Shown: one piece after another, positions 7,235-17,572 of the stretch
Layout of the letters: each line of letters begins with the position of its first letter
Numbering within the stretch: the stretch's first letter is position 1
Assembly (NCBI GenBank): GCA_947463235.1
Contig: CANHST010000003.1
Location: 1-40,227 of the forward strand
Direction: 5' to 3'
From: Acidimicrobiaceae bacterium
Lineage (GTDB): Bacteria; Actinomycetota; Acidimicrobiia; Acidimicrobiales; Ilumatobacteraceae
Length of the DNA: 40,227 bases
The notes under the pieces: model-generated
Databases searched by the model: none
Told to the model about the DNA's origin: nothing
The model's input: the letters and a program-made list of their open reading frames with translations, nothing else
Translations under genes and position numbers: made by a program

Positions 7235-7987
7235 CTATCTGAACAGATCGCGGGTCTGGTCGCGCAGCACCGGTGCAATGGTGGCCGAATCGTCGCGTTC
7301 CCACTCATGGCCGCGGATCACCGCGACCGGCACACGCGACAGGTTGCCCTTCACGAGCTCTGCTGCGCCGGCCAACTCGTCGGCGGTGCAGAGCGCCTGC
7401 ACCTTGAACTCGTGACCATGAGGATCCACGTCGCCGATGTAACTCGTGATCGGCTGCATGCCCGCGATGCCGATGGCGATGTCGGTCTGGCCTTCTCGCC
7501 ATGCTCTGCCGAACGTGTCGGAGATGATGATCGCAGCATCCACCCCGGCCGCCTGCATCCCGGCGCGAATGCTGCGAGCCGAGGCATCGGAGTCGAGGGG
7601 CAGCAGCACGGCTCGGCCATGAGCACCGCTGCTGGACTGGTCGACGCCACTGTTCGCACACACGAAACCGTGGTGGGTCTCGGTGATGAGGATCGGGCCC
7701 AGTTGACGCACGACGCGCTTGGACTCGCGGAGCACGATCTCGGTGACCGCAGGGTCCTTCTCCCACTGCGCCGACCATGCCAGCGCGAAGGGCGAGGGCT
7801 CGATGTCGGCGAGTTCCACCGTGCGGCCCTCCGCCTTCGACACGATCTTCGATGTGACCACCACCACGTCGCCATCGCGCAGGGGCGTACCCGCCGCAGC
7901 CGCTGCGTCGAGGATCGCGACGGCCAGATCGGTGCCGACGGCGATCTCGGGCAGGCCCGGCACACCGAAGAGTTGCAACCCACTCAC
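7235..7987 (-). CDS. cofE: Coenzyme F420-0:L-glutamate ligase
   Basis: A 250-residue CofE/FbiB N-terminal-type ligase, which adds gamma-linked glutamates to F420-0 using GTP. Conserved blocks are DVVVVTSKIVSKAEGR, HHGFVCANSGVDQSS, LLPLDSDASA, IISDTFGRAWREGQTD and the C-terminal CTADELAGAAELVKGN. It lacks the nitroreductase-like C-terminal domain found in mycobacterial FbiB, so it is the single-domain form. The GTG at 7985-7987 is the best start because it overlaps the stop of the upstream hydrolase in GTGA and gives the family's normal beginning (LFGVPGLPEI). Presence of this gene implies F420-dependent redox chemistry. FbiA/CofD and CofC are not in the window. Confidence 0.93.
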   Translation of the reverse strand: MSGLQLFGVPGLPEIAVGTDLAVAILDAAAAAGTPLRDGDVVVVTSKIVSKAEGRTVELADIEPSPFALAWSAQWEKDPAVTEIVLRESKRVVRQLGPILITETHHGFVCANSGVDQSSSGAHGRAVLLPLDSDASARSIRAGMQAAGVDAAIIISDTFGRAWREGQTDIAIGIAGMQPITSYIGDVDPHGHEFKVQALCTADELAGAAELVKGNLSRVPVAVIRGHEWERDDSATIAPVLRDQTRDLFR

Positions 7988-8769
7988 GCCGGCAGACCGG
8001 CGAGGAACTCGAGGATGGCCGAGTTCACGGCCTCCGGATGGGTGAGGTTGGCGGCATGTGCACCGGGCACTGCAACCACGCCGCCGCAGCCAACGAGGCT
8101 GTCGGCCAGCAACTCGGCCCGATCCATGGTGATGGCCGTGTCGGAGGTGCCATGCACCACCAATGCCGGACAGCTGATCTCGCCGAGGCGGTCGGTGATG
8201 TCCTCGCGTCCGAGCAGGCAAGCACCCGCCTCGAGGATGAGCTCTTGGGGACGCGACTTCCACTTCGCGATCCAGACGGCGTTCTGTTCCGGGTCGTCGA
8301 TGATGATGGTGGCGATGATGTTCGCCAACTCGTCGACGGGCCCCACGGTGGCCCAGGTGTCGATCATCTGCCGGTAGCCGACTGCCACGTCAGCGTGCTC
8401 GGCCACCGACGACGTATCGAGCAGGATCAGGCCGCGCACGCGCTCGGGTGCGGTGAGCGTGGCGCGCAGCGAGAGGAAGCCACCCTGGCTCATACCGCCG
8501 AGCACGGCGCGCTCGATGCCCAGATGATCGAGAAGGGCGAGCACGTCGCTGGCCGAATCCCAGTAGCTGAACGGCTTGCCATCGAACTCGGTGAGACCGA
8601 AGCAGCGTTCGTCCCAGGTGATCACTCGGTACTGCCCGCTGAGCACCGCCACCTGCGGGGCAAACATCTCGAGGTCCATCAGAAAGCCGTGGCTGAACAC
8701 CACCACAGGGCCATCGCCACCAGTGTCCTGGTAGTGAATGTTCTGGCCGTTGATTGCTGCGAATGCCAT
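7984..8769 (-). CDS. Alpha/beta hydrolase
   Basis: A 261-residue soluble alpha/beta hydrolase. It shows the oxyanion segment FSHGFLMD, the WDERCFGLTE strand, a nucleophile elbow GMSQGG with the catalytic Ser, LILLDTSS after strand 6, and the late histidine in HAANLTHPEA. The NIHYQDTGGDGP opening is typical of the broad hydrolase/haloperoxidase-like group. It is divergent from menB, but the elbow is not the one normally seen in MenH (SHCHC synthase), so I do not call it MenH. The four-base overlap with cofE suggests co-expression. TACGTT six bases before the ATG and no Shine-Dalgarno sequence suggest a leaderless transcript. Confidence 0.87.
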   Translation of the reverse strand: MAFAAINGQNIHYQDTGGDGPVVVFSHGFLMDLEMFAPQVAVLSGQYRVITWDERCFGLTEFDGKPFSYWDSASDVLALLDHLGIERAVLGGMSQGGFLSLRATLTAPERVRGLILLDTSSVAEHADVAVGYRQMIDTWATVGPVDELANIIATIIIDDPEQNAVWIAKWKSRPQELILEAGACLLGREDITDRLGEISCPALVVHGTSDTAITMDRAELLADSLVGCGGVVAVPGAHAANLTHPEAVNSAILEFLAGLPA

Positions 8770-8775
8770 GCGCGA

Positions 8776-8781
8776 AACGTA
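8776..8781 (-). promoter_or_regulatory. Putative -10 box TACGTT (leaderless) for hydrolase-cofE-SRPBCC
   Basis: TACGTT on the minus strand, six bases from the ATG at 8769, in the 31-base gap to the divergent menB. Same geometry as the other leaderless candidates. Confidence 0.4.
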
Positions 8782-8800
8782 TCAGTGGGAAGATGCACGA

Positions 8801-9721
8801 ATGGTCTCCGAGATCTTCGACCCTTCGGCCTGGCACGAGGTGCCCGGCTTCGACTTCGACGACATCACCTATCACCGTGCCATCGAGCACGGCACGGTGC
8901 GCATCGCGTTCAATCGGCCAGAGGTGCGCAACGCATTTCGCCCGCGCACGGTGGACCAGTTGTACCAGGCGCTCGACCACGCCCGCATGAGCACCGATGT
9001 GGGCTGCGTGCTCCTCACCGGCAACGGGCCCTCACCGCGCGACGGCGGGTGGGCGTTCTGCAGCGGCGGCGACCAACGCATCCGCGGCAAGGACGGTTAC
9101 AAGTACACCATCGAAGATGCCTCCGGCAGGGCCGGTGACACCGAAGACACGGTGCAGGCTGGCCGTGCTGGTCGCCTCCACATCCTCGAAGTGCAGCGCC
9201 TCATCCGGTTCATGCCCAAGGTGGTCATCTGCGTCGTGAACGGTTGGGCGGCCGGCGGCGGCCACAGCCTGCACGTGGTGAGCGACCTCACCATCGCCTC
9301 CCGCGAGCACGGCAAGTTCAAGCAGACCGATGCCGATGTGGCGAGCTTCGACGGTGGTTTCGGCAGCGCCTACCTGGCCCGTCAGACCGGCCAGAAGTTT
9401 GCTCGCGAGATCTTTTTCCTCGGCCGCACCTATAGCGCCGACGACATGCGCGAGATGGGTGCGGTGAACGCCGTGTACCCGCACGCCGACCTCGAACGCG
9501 AGGCATTGCAGTGGGCCAAGGAGATCAACGGCAAGAGTCCCACGGCGCAGCGCATGTTGAAGTTTGCGTTCAACCTGGTCGACGACGGCCTGGTGGGCCA
9601 GCAGGTGTTCGCAGGTGAGGCCACACGCCTCGCCTATGGCACCGACGAAGCGCAGGAGGGCCGCATGTCGTTCCTCGAGAAGCGGGCACCCGACTGGAGC
9701 CCCTTCCCCTGGCATTTCTGA
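8801..9721 (+). CDS. menB: 1,4-dihydroxy-2-naphthoyl-CoA synthase
   Basis: A 306-residue MenB, which closes the second ring of menaquinone by converting O-succinylbenzoyl-CoA to DHNA-CoA. It carries the long signature stretches of the actinobacterial form: FNRPEVRNAFRPRTVD, LLTGNGPSPRDGGWAFCSGG, VVNGWAAGGGHSLHVVSDL, FKQTDADVASFDGG, MLKFAFNLVDDG and the terminal PDWSPFPWHF. The respiratory quinone is therefore menaquinone. I start at the ATG at 8801, which has a GGGAAG ribosome-binding site about eight bases upstream; an in-frame ATG at 8738 would run through the divergent hydrolase start. Other men genes are not in the window. The stop shares one base with the trmH-family gene. Confidence 0.97.
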   Translation: MVSEIFDPSAWHEVPGFDFDDITYHRAIEHGTVRIAFNRPEVRNAFRPRTVDQLYQALDHARMSTDVGCVLLTGNGPSPRDGGWAFCSGGDQRIRGKDGYKYTIEDASGRAGDTEDTVQAGRAGRLHILEVQRLIRFMPKVVICVVNGWAAGGGHSLHVVSDLTIASREHGKFKQTDADVASFDGGFGSAYLARQTGQKFAREIFFLGRTYSADDMREMGAVNAVYPHADLEREALQWAKEINGKSPTAQRMLKFAFNLVDDGLVGQQVFAGEATRLAYGTDEAQEGRMSFLEKRAPDWSPFPWHF

Positions 9722-10524
9722 TGCTCATCACGGTCGACCACCCCGACGACCCCCGGGTCGCACCGTTCCGCCTCAACGAGCGTGGGCTGGCCAACCGACT
9801 GCAGCGCCGCGACGATGGCGGCGATGGCCTCTTCATGGCTGAGGGCGACCTCGTCGTGGAGCGAGCCCTCGATGCCGGTTGTGTGCCCACGATGGCGTTG
9901 GTCGATGCCGATCGCCTACCAACCGTGGTGGACCGTCTCTTGGGCAAGGTGCCGGTGTACGCGGGTGGTGCCGAGATGCGCCAATCCATCACGCAACTCG
10001 GCATGCCCTACAGCATCGTGGCGCTGTTCGAACGGCCGGCCCGCAGCACGGTGGCCGAACTTGCCTGCACCTGCCGGCGCCTGGTGCTGGCCGAGGCCGT
10101 CGACAACCCGTTGAACGTGGGGGCCATCGTGCGCAACTCGCTGGGCATGGGCTGGCAGGGGTTGGTGCTCGACAACACGAGCGTCGACCCGCTCGCCCGA
10201 CGAGCAATGCGGGTGTCCATGGGTAACTCGCTGCACCTGCCGAACGCTCGCACACGCGACATGGTGGCCACGGTGCGCGAACTTGTAGCCGACGGTTGGC
10301 AGGTGGTGGCACTCACCCCGGCCGACGATGCCCTCGATCTCGACGAGGTGCCGGTCGGCGAGAAGGTGGCACTGCTGGTGGGCAGTGAACGCGGCGGGCT
10401 CACCGACGAAGCAATGCAGGCCGCGACACATCGAGCCGCAATCCCCATGCATGCGGGCGTCGACAGTCTGAACGTGGCTGCAGCCACGGCTGTGGCCTGC
10501 TGGCAACTGCGCCTCAGGGCGTGA
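9721..10524 (+). CDS. TrmH (SpoU) family RNA 2'-O-methyltransferase
   Basis: A 267-residue SPOUT-class methyltransferase. The three trefoil-knot motifs are present: motif 1 NPLNVGAIVRNS (129-140) with the catalytic Arg, motif 2 LLVGSERGGLT (about 218-228), and motif 3 VDSLNVAAATAV (about 246-257), which together bind AdoMet and place the 2'-hydroxyl of an RNA ribose. The N-terminal 100 residues (VAPFRLNERGLANR, EGDLVVERAL) resemble the RNA-binding domain of rRNA 23S/tRNA members. The target nucleotide cannot be named. It follows menB with a one-base stop/start overlap, and its 3' end overlaps the convergent glbO by 11 bases. Confidence 0.92.
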   Translation: MLITVDHPDDPRVAPFRLNERGLANRLQRRDDGGDGLFMAEGDLVVERALDAGCVPTMALVDADRLPTVVDRLLGKVPVYAGGAEMRQSITQLGMPYSIVALFERPARSTVAELACTCRRLVLAEAVDNPLNVGAIVRNSLGMGWQGLVLDNTSVDPLARRAMRVSMGNSLHLPNARTRDMVATVRELVADGWQVVALTPADDALDLDEVPVGEKVALLVGSERGGLTDEAMQAATHRAAIPMHAGVDSLNVAAATAVACWQLRLRA

Positions 10525-10903
10525 CGATGTTCAACTGCGCATCGTTGCGCAGGTGTTCCGCGGCGGGCACGAAGTAGTCCATCAGCATGTCGCGGATCTC
10601 GCCCGGAGCAGTACACCGCTCCACCGCCGCCGCCATGTGCAGCAGCCAGTGGTCCCGTTCGGTGGCCCCAATCGAGAACGGCATGTGCCGAGCCCGCAGC
10701 ATCGGATGGCCGCGTTCTTCCATGTAGGTCTGCGGCCCGCCCCAGTACTGGGCAAGAAACAGGGTGAGCCGATGACGAGCCCCATCGACATCGTCGGGCG
10801 GATACAGCGGACCCAGCACCGGGTCGGGCATCACGCCTTCGTAGAACGCATCAACCAGTTGCTCGAAGAAGGGCATGCCACCGACGGCTTCGTACAGGGT
10901 CAT
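10514..10903 (-). CDS. glbO: Group II truncated haemoglobin
   Basis: A 129-residue 2-over-2 globin of the GlbO type. Key haem-pocket residues line up with M. tuberculosis GlbO: Tyr21 (B10), Tyr34 (CD1) in LYPPDD, proximal His73 (F8) in RARHMPF and Trp86 (G8) in RDHWLL, together with the family block QYWGGPQTYMEERGHP. The Tyr-CD1/Trp-G8 pair is linked in this family to O2 and peroxide chemistry. The start at 10901-10903 gives the normal beginning (MTLYEAVGG). It follows a 63-residue gene by 11 bases and is probably co-transcribed with it. Convergent 11-base overlap with the trmH-family gene at the 3' end. Confidence 0.95.
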   Translation of the reverse strand: MTLYEAVGGMPFFEQLVDAFYEGVMPDPVLGPLYPPDDVDGARHRLTLFLAQYWGGPQTYMEERGHPMLRARHMPFSIGATERDHWLLHMAAAVERCTAPGEIRDMLMDYFVPAAEHLRNDAQLNIVTP

Positions 10904-10914
10904 GCCATGTGAGG

Positions 10915-11106
10915 CTATTGGTGATCGCTGAAGACACGCACCGGACCAAGGTCCTCGGCACGCACCACGATCGGCGTGCGGTCGTCGCACGGATCGAGAA
11001 TCACGAATTCATCCGTTGCCAACAGCACCAGTGCCGAGATGCTGTCGCTCTCGAGATCGACTTCGATCACATCGCCTGCGTGCAGTCGAGTTGCCAGTCC
11101 GTTCAT
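10915..11106 (-). CDS. Hypothetical 63-residue acidic protein upstream of glbO
   Basis: A short frame starting at the ATG at 11104-11106 with a good GGGAGA ribosome-binding site five bases upstream. The product (MNGLATRLHAGDVIEVDLES...) is rich in Asp/Glu, Val and Ile and reads like a small beta-barrel protein; the pattern GDVIEV...DEFVILD...PIVVRAEDLG suggests alternating strands. No family recognised. An in-frame start at 11166 is possible but would place coding over a perfect palindrome at 11148-11163, so I prefer the shorter form. Position between a palindrome and glbO makes it a likely co-regulated partner of the globin. Confidence 0.62.
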   Translation of the reverse strand: MNGLATRLHAGDVIEVDLESDSISALVLLATDEFVILDPCDDRTPIVVRAEDLGPVRVFSDHQ

Positions 11107-11147
11107 TGTCTCCCGCCTTCTGTGGTCAGGGTGACGCTTGCCCGCAA

Positions 11148-11163
11148 TCACCCACTTGGGTGA
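11148..11163. promoter_or_regulatory. Perfect palindrome TCACCCA-CT-TGGGTGA, candidate operator of the glbO operon
   Basis: Two 7-bp arms separated by two bases, centred about 50 bases upstream of the 63-residue gene that precedes glbO. Compact symmetry of this size suits a dimeric repressor. No matching regulator is in the window. Confidence 0.45.
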
Positions 11164-11192
11164 CATTCTTTCGGCACGGTCTGTGAGGACCT

Positions 11193-11217
11193 TTACGAAA
11201 ACTTTGGACTTTCGTAA
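11193..11217. repeat. AT-rich inverted repeat TTACGAAA...TTTCGTAA over the crotonase stop codon
   Basis: Arms 11193-11200 and 11210-11217 (8 bp, 9-base spacer) cover the last codons and stop of the crotonase gene on the minus strand. It is unusually AT-rich for this sequence. It may be a transcription terminator (though no T-run follows) or a regulator site for the small-protein/glbO unit downstream. Confidence 0.45.
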
Positions 11218-12056
11218 GAAGGAAAAATGTCGGGCAGCCCGTCGGACACCTTCACCGGGAAGTTCGGCGGTCGCTTCTCGAGGAAACTCACCACGCCCTC
11301 ACGGGCATCAGCGCTGGCACCCCGCGACATGATGCCCCGAGAATCCACCCGGTGAGCATCCATCGGGTGCGATGCGCCCAGCATGCGCCACAGCATCTGC
11401 CGGGTCAGCGCCACGCTGACCGGAGCGGTGTTCTCCACGATCTCCGCTGCGATGGCACGCGCCGCCGGCATCAGTTCGTCGGCCGCATGCACACTGCGCA
11501 CCAGCCCACCCGAGTGCGCCTCGGAGGCGGGAAACACTCGCCCGGTGTAGCACCACTCGGTGGCTTGGCTGATGCCCACCAGGCGCGGCAGGAAGTAGGA
11601 ACTGCAGCCCTCCGGCACGATGCCACGCCGAGCGAACACGAAACCGAACTTGGCGTGCTCGCTGGCCAGGCGGAAGTCCATCGGCAGGGTCATGGTCACG
11701 CCCACGCCCACCGCTGCGCCGTTGATCGCGCCAATGACCGGCTTGGTGCATTCGAAGATGCGCAGGCTCACCATGCCGCCGCCGTCGCGCGGGATGCCCA
11801 CGTCCTCGGGGATCTCGTCACTGCCGCCCTTGCTGAAGGTCTCGCCACCGCTGGACAGGTCGGCGCCGGCGCAGAAGCCGCGGCCGGCCCCGGTGACGAT
11901 GACCACCCGCACGTCGTCATCGGCGTCCACTCGGTCGAAGGCGTCGATGAGCTCACGCAGCATCAGGCCCGTGAACGCGTTGAGCTGATCGGGACGGTTC
12001 AGGGTGATGGTGGCGATGTGCTCGGACACCTCATAGATGATCTGCGTGTACTCCAT
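11193..12056 (-). CDS. Enoyl-CoA hydratase/isomerase (crotonase) family protein
   Basis: A 287-residue crotonase-fold protein. Visible blocks: LNRPDQLNAFTGLM, the oxyanion loop GRGFCAGADLSSG, NGAAVGVGVTMTLPMDFRLA, and FGFVFARRGIVPEGCSSYFLPRLVG, then the C-terminal SFLEKRPPNFP. The first crotonase glutamate (rat Glu144) is replaced by Thr in GVGVTMT; the glutamate in VPEGCSS is the only acidic candidate nearby, so it could be an isomerase-like rather than a hydratase subgroup. It sits between ftsX and the glbO unit without overlaps. TAGCGT lies eight bases before the ATG. Confidence 0.9.
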   Translation of the reverse strand: MEYTQIIYEVSEHIATITLNRPDQLNAFTGLMLRELIDAFDRVDADDDVRVVIVTGAGRGFCAGADLSSGGETFSKGGSDEIPEDVGIPRDGGGMVSLRIFECTKPVIGAINGAAVGVGVTMTLPMDFRLASEHAKFGFVFARRGIVPEGCSSYFLPRLVGISQATEWCYTGRVFPASEAHSGGLVRSVHAADELMPAARAIAAEIVENTAPVSVALTRQMLWRMLGASHPMDAHRVDSRGIMSRGASADAREGVVSFLEKRPPNFPVKVSDGLPDIFPSYESPKFS

Positions 12057-12064
12057 GACGGAGG

Positions 12065-12070
12065 ACGCTA
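12065..12070 (-). promoter_or_regulatory. Putative -10 box TAGCGT for crotonase 11193-12056
   Basis: TAGCGT on the minus strand, eight bases before the ATG, in the 24-base gap after ftsX. The same hexamer precedes the YczE-like gene at seven bases. Confidence 0.38.
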
Positions 12071-12080
12071 ATCAGCGTGA

Positions 12081-12980
12081 CTAGACGTCGAGGAAGCGAG
12101 ATGCCGCAGTGCCGGAACCGACGGCGCCCACGAAGGCACCGACGAGGATCATGACCAGCCACACCGTGTACGGGTAGCCGTCGGTGACCACGAACCCTTC
12201 GAGGCCGGAACTCACCGGGAAGGCACGCACACCGTTCGTCCAGTCGCGGTTGATGAGCAGCATGAAGATGCCGCCGAGGAAGCCACCGGCAATGCCCTGA
12301 ACCAGACCCTCCAACATGAAGGGCAGACGGATGAACCAGTTGGTGGCACCCACCAGCTTCATCACCTCGATCTCTCGCCGTCGGGCGAACATCGCGGTGC
12401 GAATCGTGTTCCAGATGAGCAACGCCGACGCCGCCAGCAGGCCACCCGAGATGAGCAGCGTGCGCACGCCGAAGAAGCTCTTCAGCTGGCTCAGCACTTC
12501 CACCTGCTGATCGGGAGTGCGTACGTCGAACACGCCCGGAAGATCCTTGAACGTGGACTTCAGCGTGCGCAGCACCTCGCCAGAGTCCTTGTCGATCGGC
12601 CTCACCTTGAAGAACGACGGGATCTTGGGAATGAGCTGCTGCAGCGAATCCTGGTCGCCGGCGAACAAGGTGTTGGCCACCTCGGTGGCGCAGGCCTCGC
12701 TGCAATAGGTGACCCCTTCGATGACGCTGGTCTGGCTCTCGAGCGCGCCCTGCACAAAGGCCACCTGGTTGGCCTCGGCGCCGTGGTTCACGTAGACGAT
12801 CATCTCCACGCCACCCGTCCAGAGCTTCAACTGGTTGTCGAAGCCACGCTGGATCAGCAGCGTGAGGCCGAACAGCAGCAGCGAGATGGTGCTGGTGATG
12901 ACGGTGGCCGCAGTGAGCGTCTTGTTGCGAGACATGCTCGCCCACATCTCGCGCAGTGTGTAACGCAGGCGGGAAATCAT
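12081..12980 (-). CDS. ftsX: Cell division ABC-type protein FtsX
   Basis: A 299-residue integral membrane protein with the FtsX layout: cytoplasmic N-terminus (RLRYTLREMWASMSRNK), TM1 near 22-44, a large extracytoplasmic loop to about 175, then three more TM segments, with the cytoplasmic coupling segment ARRREIEVMKLVGATNWFIR between TM2 and TM3. FtsEX transmits ATPase cycles to peptidoglycan hydrolases at the septum. The outer loop contains a close cysteine pair (Cys93 and Cys97 in TYCSEAC) that could form a tight disulfide. The ATG shares ATGA with the ftsE stop. The cognate hydrolase is not adjacent; the SpoIID protein at 34968 is unrelated to the usual NlpC/P60 partners. Confidence 0.96.
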   Translation of the reverse strand: MISRLRYTLREMWASMSRNKTLTAATVITSTISLLLFGLTLLIQRGFDNQLKLWTGGVEMIVYVNHGAEANQVAFVQGALESQTSVIEGVTYCSEACATEVANTLFAGDQDSLQQLIPKIPSFFKVRPIDKDSGEVLRTLKSTFKDLPGVFDVRTPDQQVEVLSQLKSFFGVRTLLISGGLLAASALLIWNTIRTAMFARRREIEVMKLVGATNWFIRLPFMLEGLVQGIAGGFLGGIFMLLINRDWTNGVRAFPVSSGLEGFVVTDGYPYTVWLVMILVGAFVGAVGSGTAASRFLDV

Positions 12981-13654
12981 TCGTACACACCTCGAGCCTG
13001 GTCGCGCACGATGACACCGCGGTCGAGTTGGATGACTCGCTTACGCATCATGTTCACGATGCGCTGGTCGTGCGTGGCCATCACCACGGTGGTGCCGGTC
13101 TTGTTGATGCGGTCGAGCAGACGCATGATGCCCTCGCCGGTGGCGGGGTCGAGGTTGCCCGTGGGCTCGTCGGCCAACAGGATGAGCGGCCGGTTCACGA
13201 AGGCGCGGGCGATGGACACACGCTGCTGCTCGCCACCCGACAACTGGTGTGGGAAACGGTCCTGCTTGCCGCTGAGGCCCACCAGTTCGAGCACTGCAGG
13301 CACCTGCTGGCGAATGACGTGCCGCGGACGACCGATGACCTCGAGTGCGAAGGCCACGTTCTCGAACACCGTCTTGTTCGTGAGCAGCTTGTAGTCCTGG
13401 AAGATGTTGCCGATGTTGCGCCTCAGGTGCGGCACCTTGCTGTCGGGCATCTCGTTGATGTTGCGACCGGCAACCCACACAGCACCGCGCTCGGGGCGCT
13501 CCTGGCGGTTCATCATTCGCAGCAGCGTGCTTTTGCCCGAACCAGACGGGCCCACGAGAAAGACGAACTCTGCCTTGGCGACGTCGAAGCTGGCATCGCG
13601 AAGCGCAGTGACCTCGGCGCTGTAGGACTTGGTGACGTTTTCGAGCTTGATCAT
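12977..13654 (-). CDS. ftsE: Cell division ATP-binding protein FtsE
   Basis: A 225-residue ABC ATPase that partners FtsX. All nucleotide-site motifs are intact: Walker A GPSGSGKST, Q-loop in NIFQDYKLL, signature LSGGEQQR, Walker B ILLADEPTGNLD and H-loop MATHD. MIKLENVTKSY is the standard N-terminus, so I start at 13654 and discard the 32 in-frame residues upstream. The order prfB-ftsE-ftsX is common in Actinobacteria. TACGGT ten bases upstream may be a promoter in the 22-base gap after prfB. Confidence 0.97.
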   Translation of the reverse strand: MIKLENVTKSYSAEVTALRDASFDVAKAEFVFLVGPSGSGKSTLLRMMNRQERPERGAVWVAGRNINEMPDSKVPHLRRNIGNIFQDYKLLTNKTVFENVAFALEVIGRPRHVIRQQVPAVLELVGLSGKQDRFPHQLSGGEQQRVSIARAFVNRPLILLADEPTGNLDPATGEGIMRLLDRINKTGTTVVMATHDQRIVNMMRKRVIQLDRGVIVRDQARGVYE

Positions 13655-13664
13655 GGAGTGCTCA

Positions 13665-13670
13665 ACCGTA
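13665..13670 (-). promoter_or_regulatory. Putative -10 box TACGGT for ftsEX
   Basis: TACGGT on the minus strand ten bases before the ftsE ATG, in the short gap after prfB. Weaker than the other candidates, since ftsE may also be read through from secA-prfB. Confidence 0.25.
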
Positions 13671-13676
13671 GCCCGG

Positions 13677-14777
13677 TCACTCTGCCTCGCGGCGTCGCCA
13701 CCGCAGGTAGCCCTCCATGAACTCGTCGAGTTCACCGTCGAGCACCGCATCGATCTGGCTGGTCTCCACCTCGGTACGCAGGTCCTTCACCATCTGGTAC
13801 GGCTGCACCACGTACGAGCGGATCTGGCTTCCCCACCCCACCTGCGCCTGTCGGCCGGCGATGCGGGCCAGTTCGGCCTCGTGTTCCTCTTCGATCTTGG
13901 CGGCCACCATGGCCTTCAGGCGGTTCATCGCCTTCTCGCGGTTCTGGAGCTGGCTGCGCTCTTCCTGGCTCGACGCCACCAGGCCCGAGGGCTTGTGGAT
14001 GAGGCGCACGGCCGACGACGTCTTGTTCACGTGCTGGCCACCGGCACCACTGGCTCGGAACACTTGCATCTCGATGTCGGACTCATTGATCTCGATGTCG
14101 GGGGCGTCCATCACCGGCCACACCTGCACCGCAGCGAAGCTGGTCTGACGGCGGCCCTGGTTGTCGAACGGGCTGATGCGGACGAGGCGATGGGTGCCCC
14201 GCTCGCCGGTCATCAAGCCATAGGCGTATCGGCCTGTGATGGTGAACTCGCACGACATGATGCCCGCTTCGGCGCCAGCGCTGTACTCGTCGATCTCGAT
14301 GGTGAAGCCACGGCGCTCGGCCCAACGCGAGTACATGCGCAGCAGGATCTCAGCCCAGTCCTGAGCGTCGACCCCGCCATCCTTGGCATTGATCTGCACG
14401 ATGCAGTCCACTTCGTCGTGCTCACCGGTGAACAGGCTGCGCAGGTCGAGCTGACGCAACTGCCCATCGATGCTGGCGACCGCCGCAGCGATGTCGGACT
14501 CTTGCGACTCGTCGTCCACTTCGCGAGCCATCTCGTGGAGTAGCTCCACATCGTCGAGTTCGCTGCTGAGCGCATCGAAGGTGTCGATGTCGCCCTTTGC
14601 GTTCGCGTACTCCGCATTGATCTTCTTCGCGAGCTCCTGATCGTCCCAGAGGTCGGGGCGCGCCACCTCGAACTCCAGCTCGGTGAGCCGAGACCGGGTG
14701 AAGGGGATCTTCAGGTAGCCGTCGGCTTCGCCGAGTCGGCGCCGCAGATCCTTGAGGTCATCGGAGAAGTCGCGCAT
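13677..14777 (-). CDS. prfB: Peptide chain release factor 2
   Basis: A 366-residue class I release factor. The stop-codon recognition tripeptide is SPF (in RISPFDNQGRRQTSF), which identifies RF2 for UGA/UAA, and the catalytic GGQ is in RASGAGGQHVNK. The frame is continuous from the ATG at 14777: there is no in-frame TGA at about codon 25, so the autoregulatory frameshift known from E. coli prfB is absent. In the domain-2 segment where E. coli has AGSGGTEAQDW this protein has AKDGGVDAQDW. The start follows the secA stop by 13 bases, so secA-prfB is one unit, and ftsEX follow. Confidence 0.97.
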   Translation of the reverse strand: MRDFSDDLKDLRRRLGEADGYLKIPFTRSRLTELEFEVARPDLWDDQELAKKINAEYANAKGDIDTFDALSSELDDVELLHEMAREVDDESQESDIAAAVASIDGQLRQLDLRSLFTGEHDEVDCIVQINAKDGGVDAQDWAEILLRMYSRWAERRGFTIEIDEYSAGAEAGIMSCEFTITGRYAYGLMTGERGTHRLVRISPFDNQGRRQTSFAAVQVWPVMDAPDIEINESDIEMQVFRASGAGGQHVNKTSSAVRLIHKPSGLVASSQEERSQLQNREKAMNRLKAMVAAKIEEEHEAELARIAGRQAQVGWGSQIRSYVVQPYQMVKDLRTEVETSQIDAVLDGELDEFMEGYLRWRRREAE

Positions 14778-14790
14778 GTGAAAGAACCCG

Positions 14791-17556
<2,766 letters not shown>

Positions 17557-17566
17557 GCGGGTCCGA

Positions 17567-17572
17567 AGCCTA
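17567..17572 (-). promoter_or_regulatory. Putative -10 box TAGGCT for secA-prfB
   Basis: TAGGCT on the minus strand, ten bases before the secA ATG. It would give a leader of only a few bases with no room for a ribosome-binding site. Confidence 0.4.

Noticed and set aside
7984-8769. Hydrolase next to menB as MenH
   Set aside because: The nucleophile elbow GMSQGG and surrounding residues do not match the MenH pattern, and it is divergent from menB and coupled to cofE.
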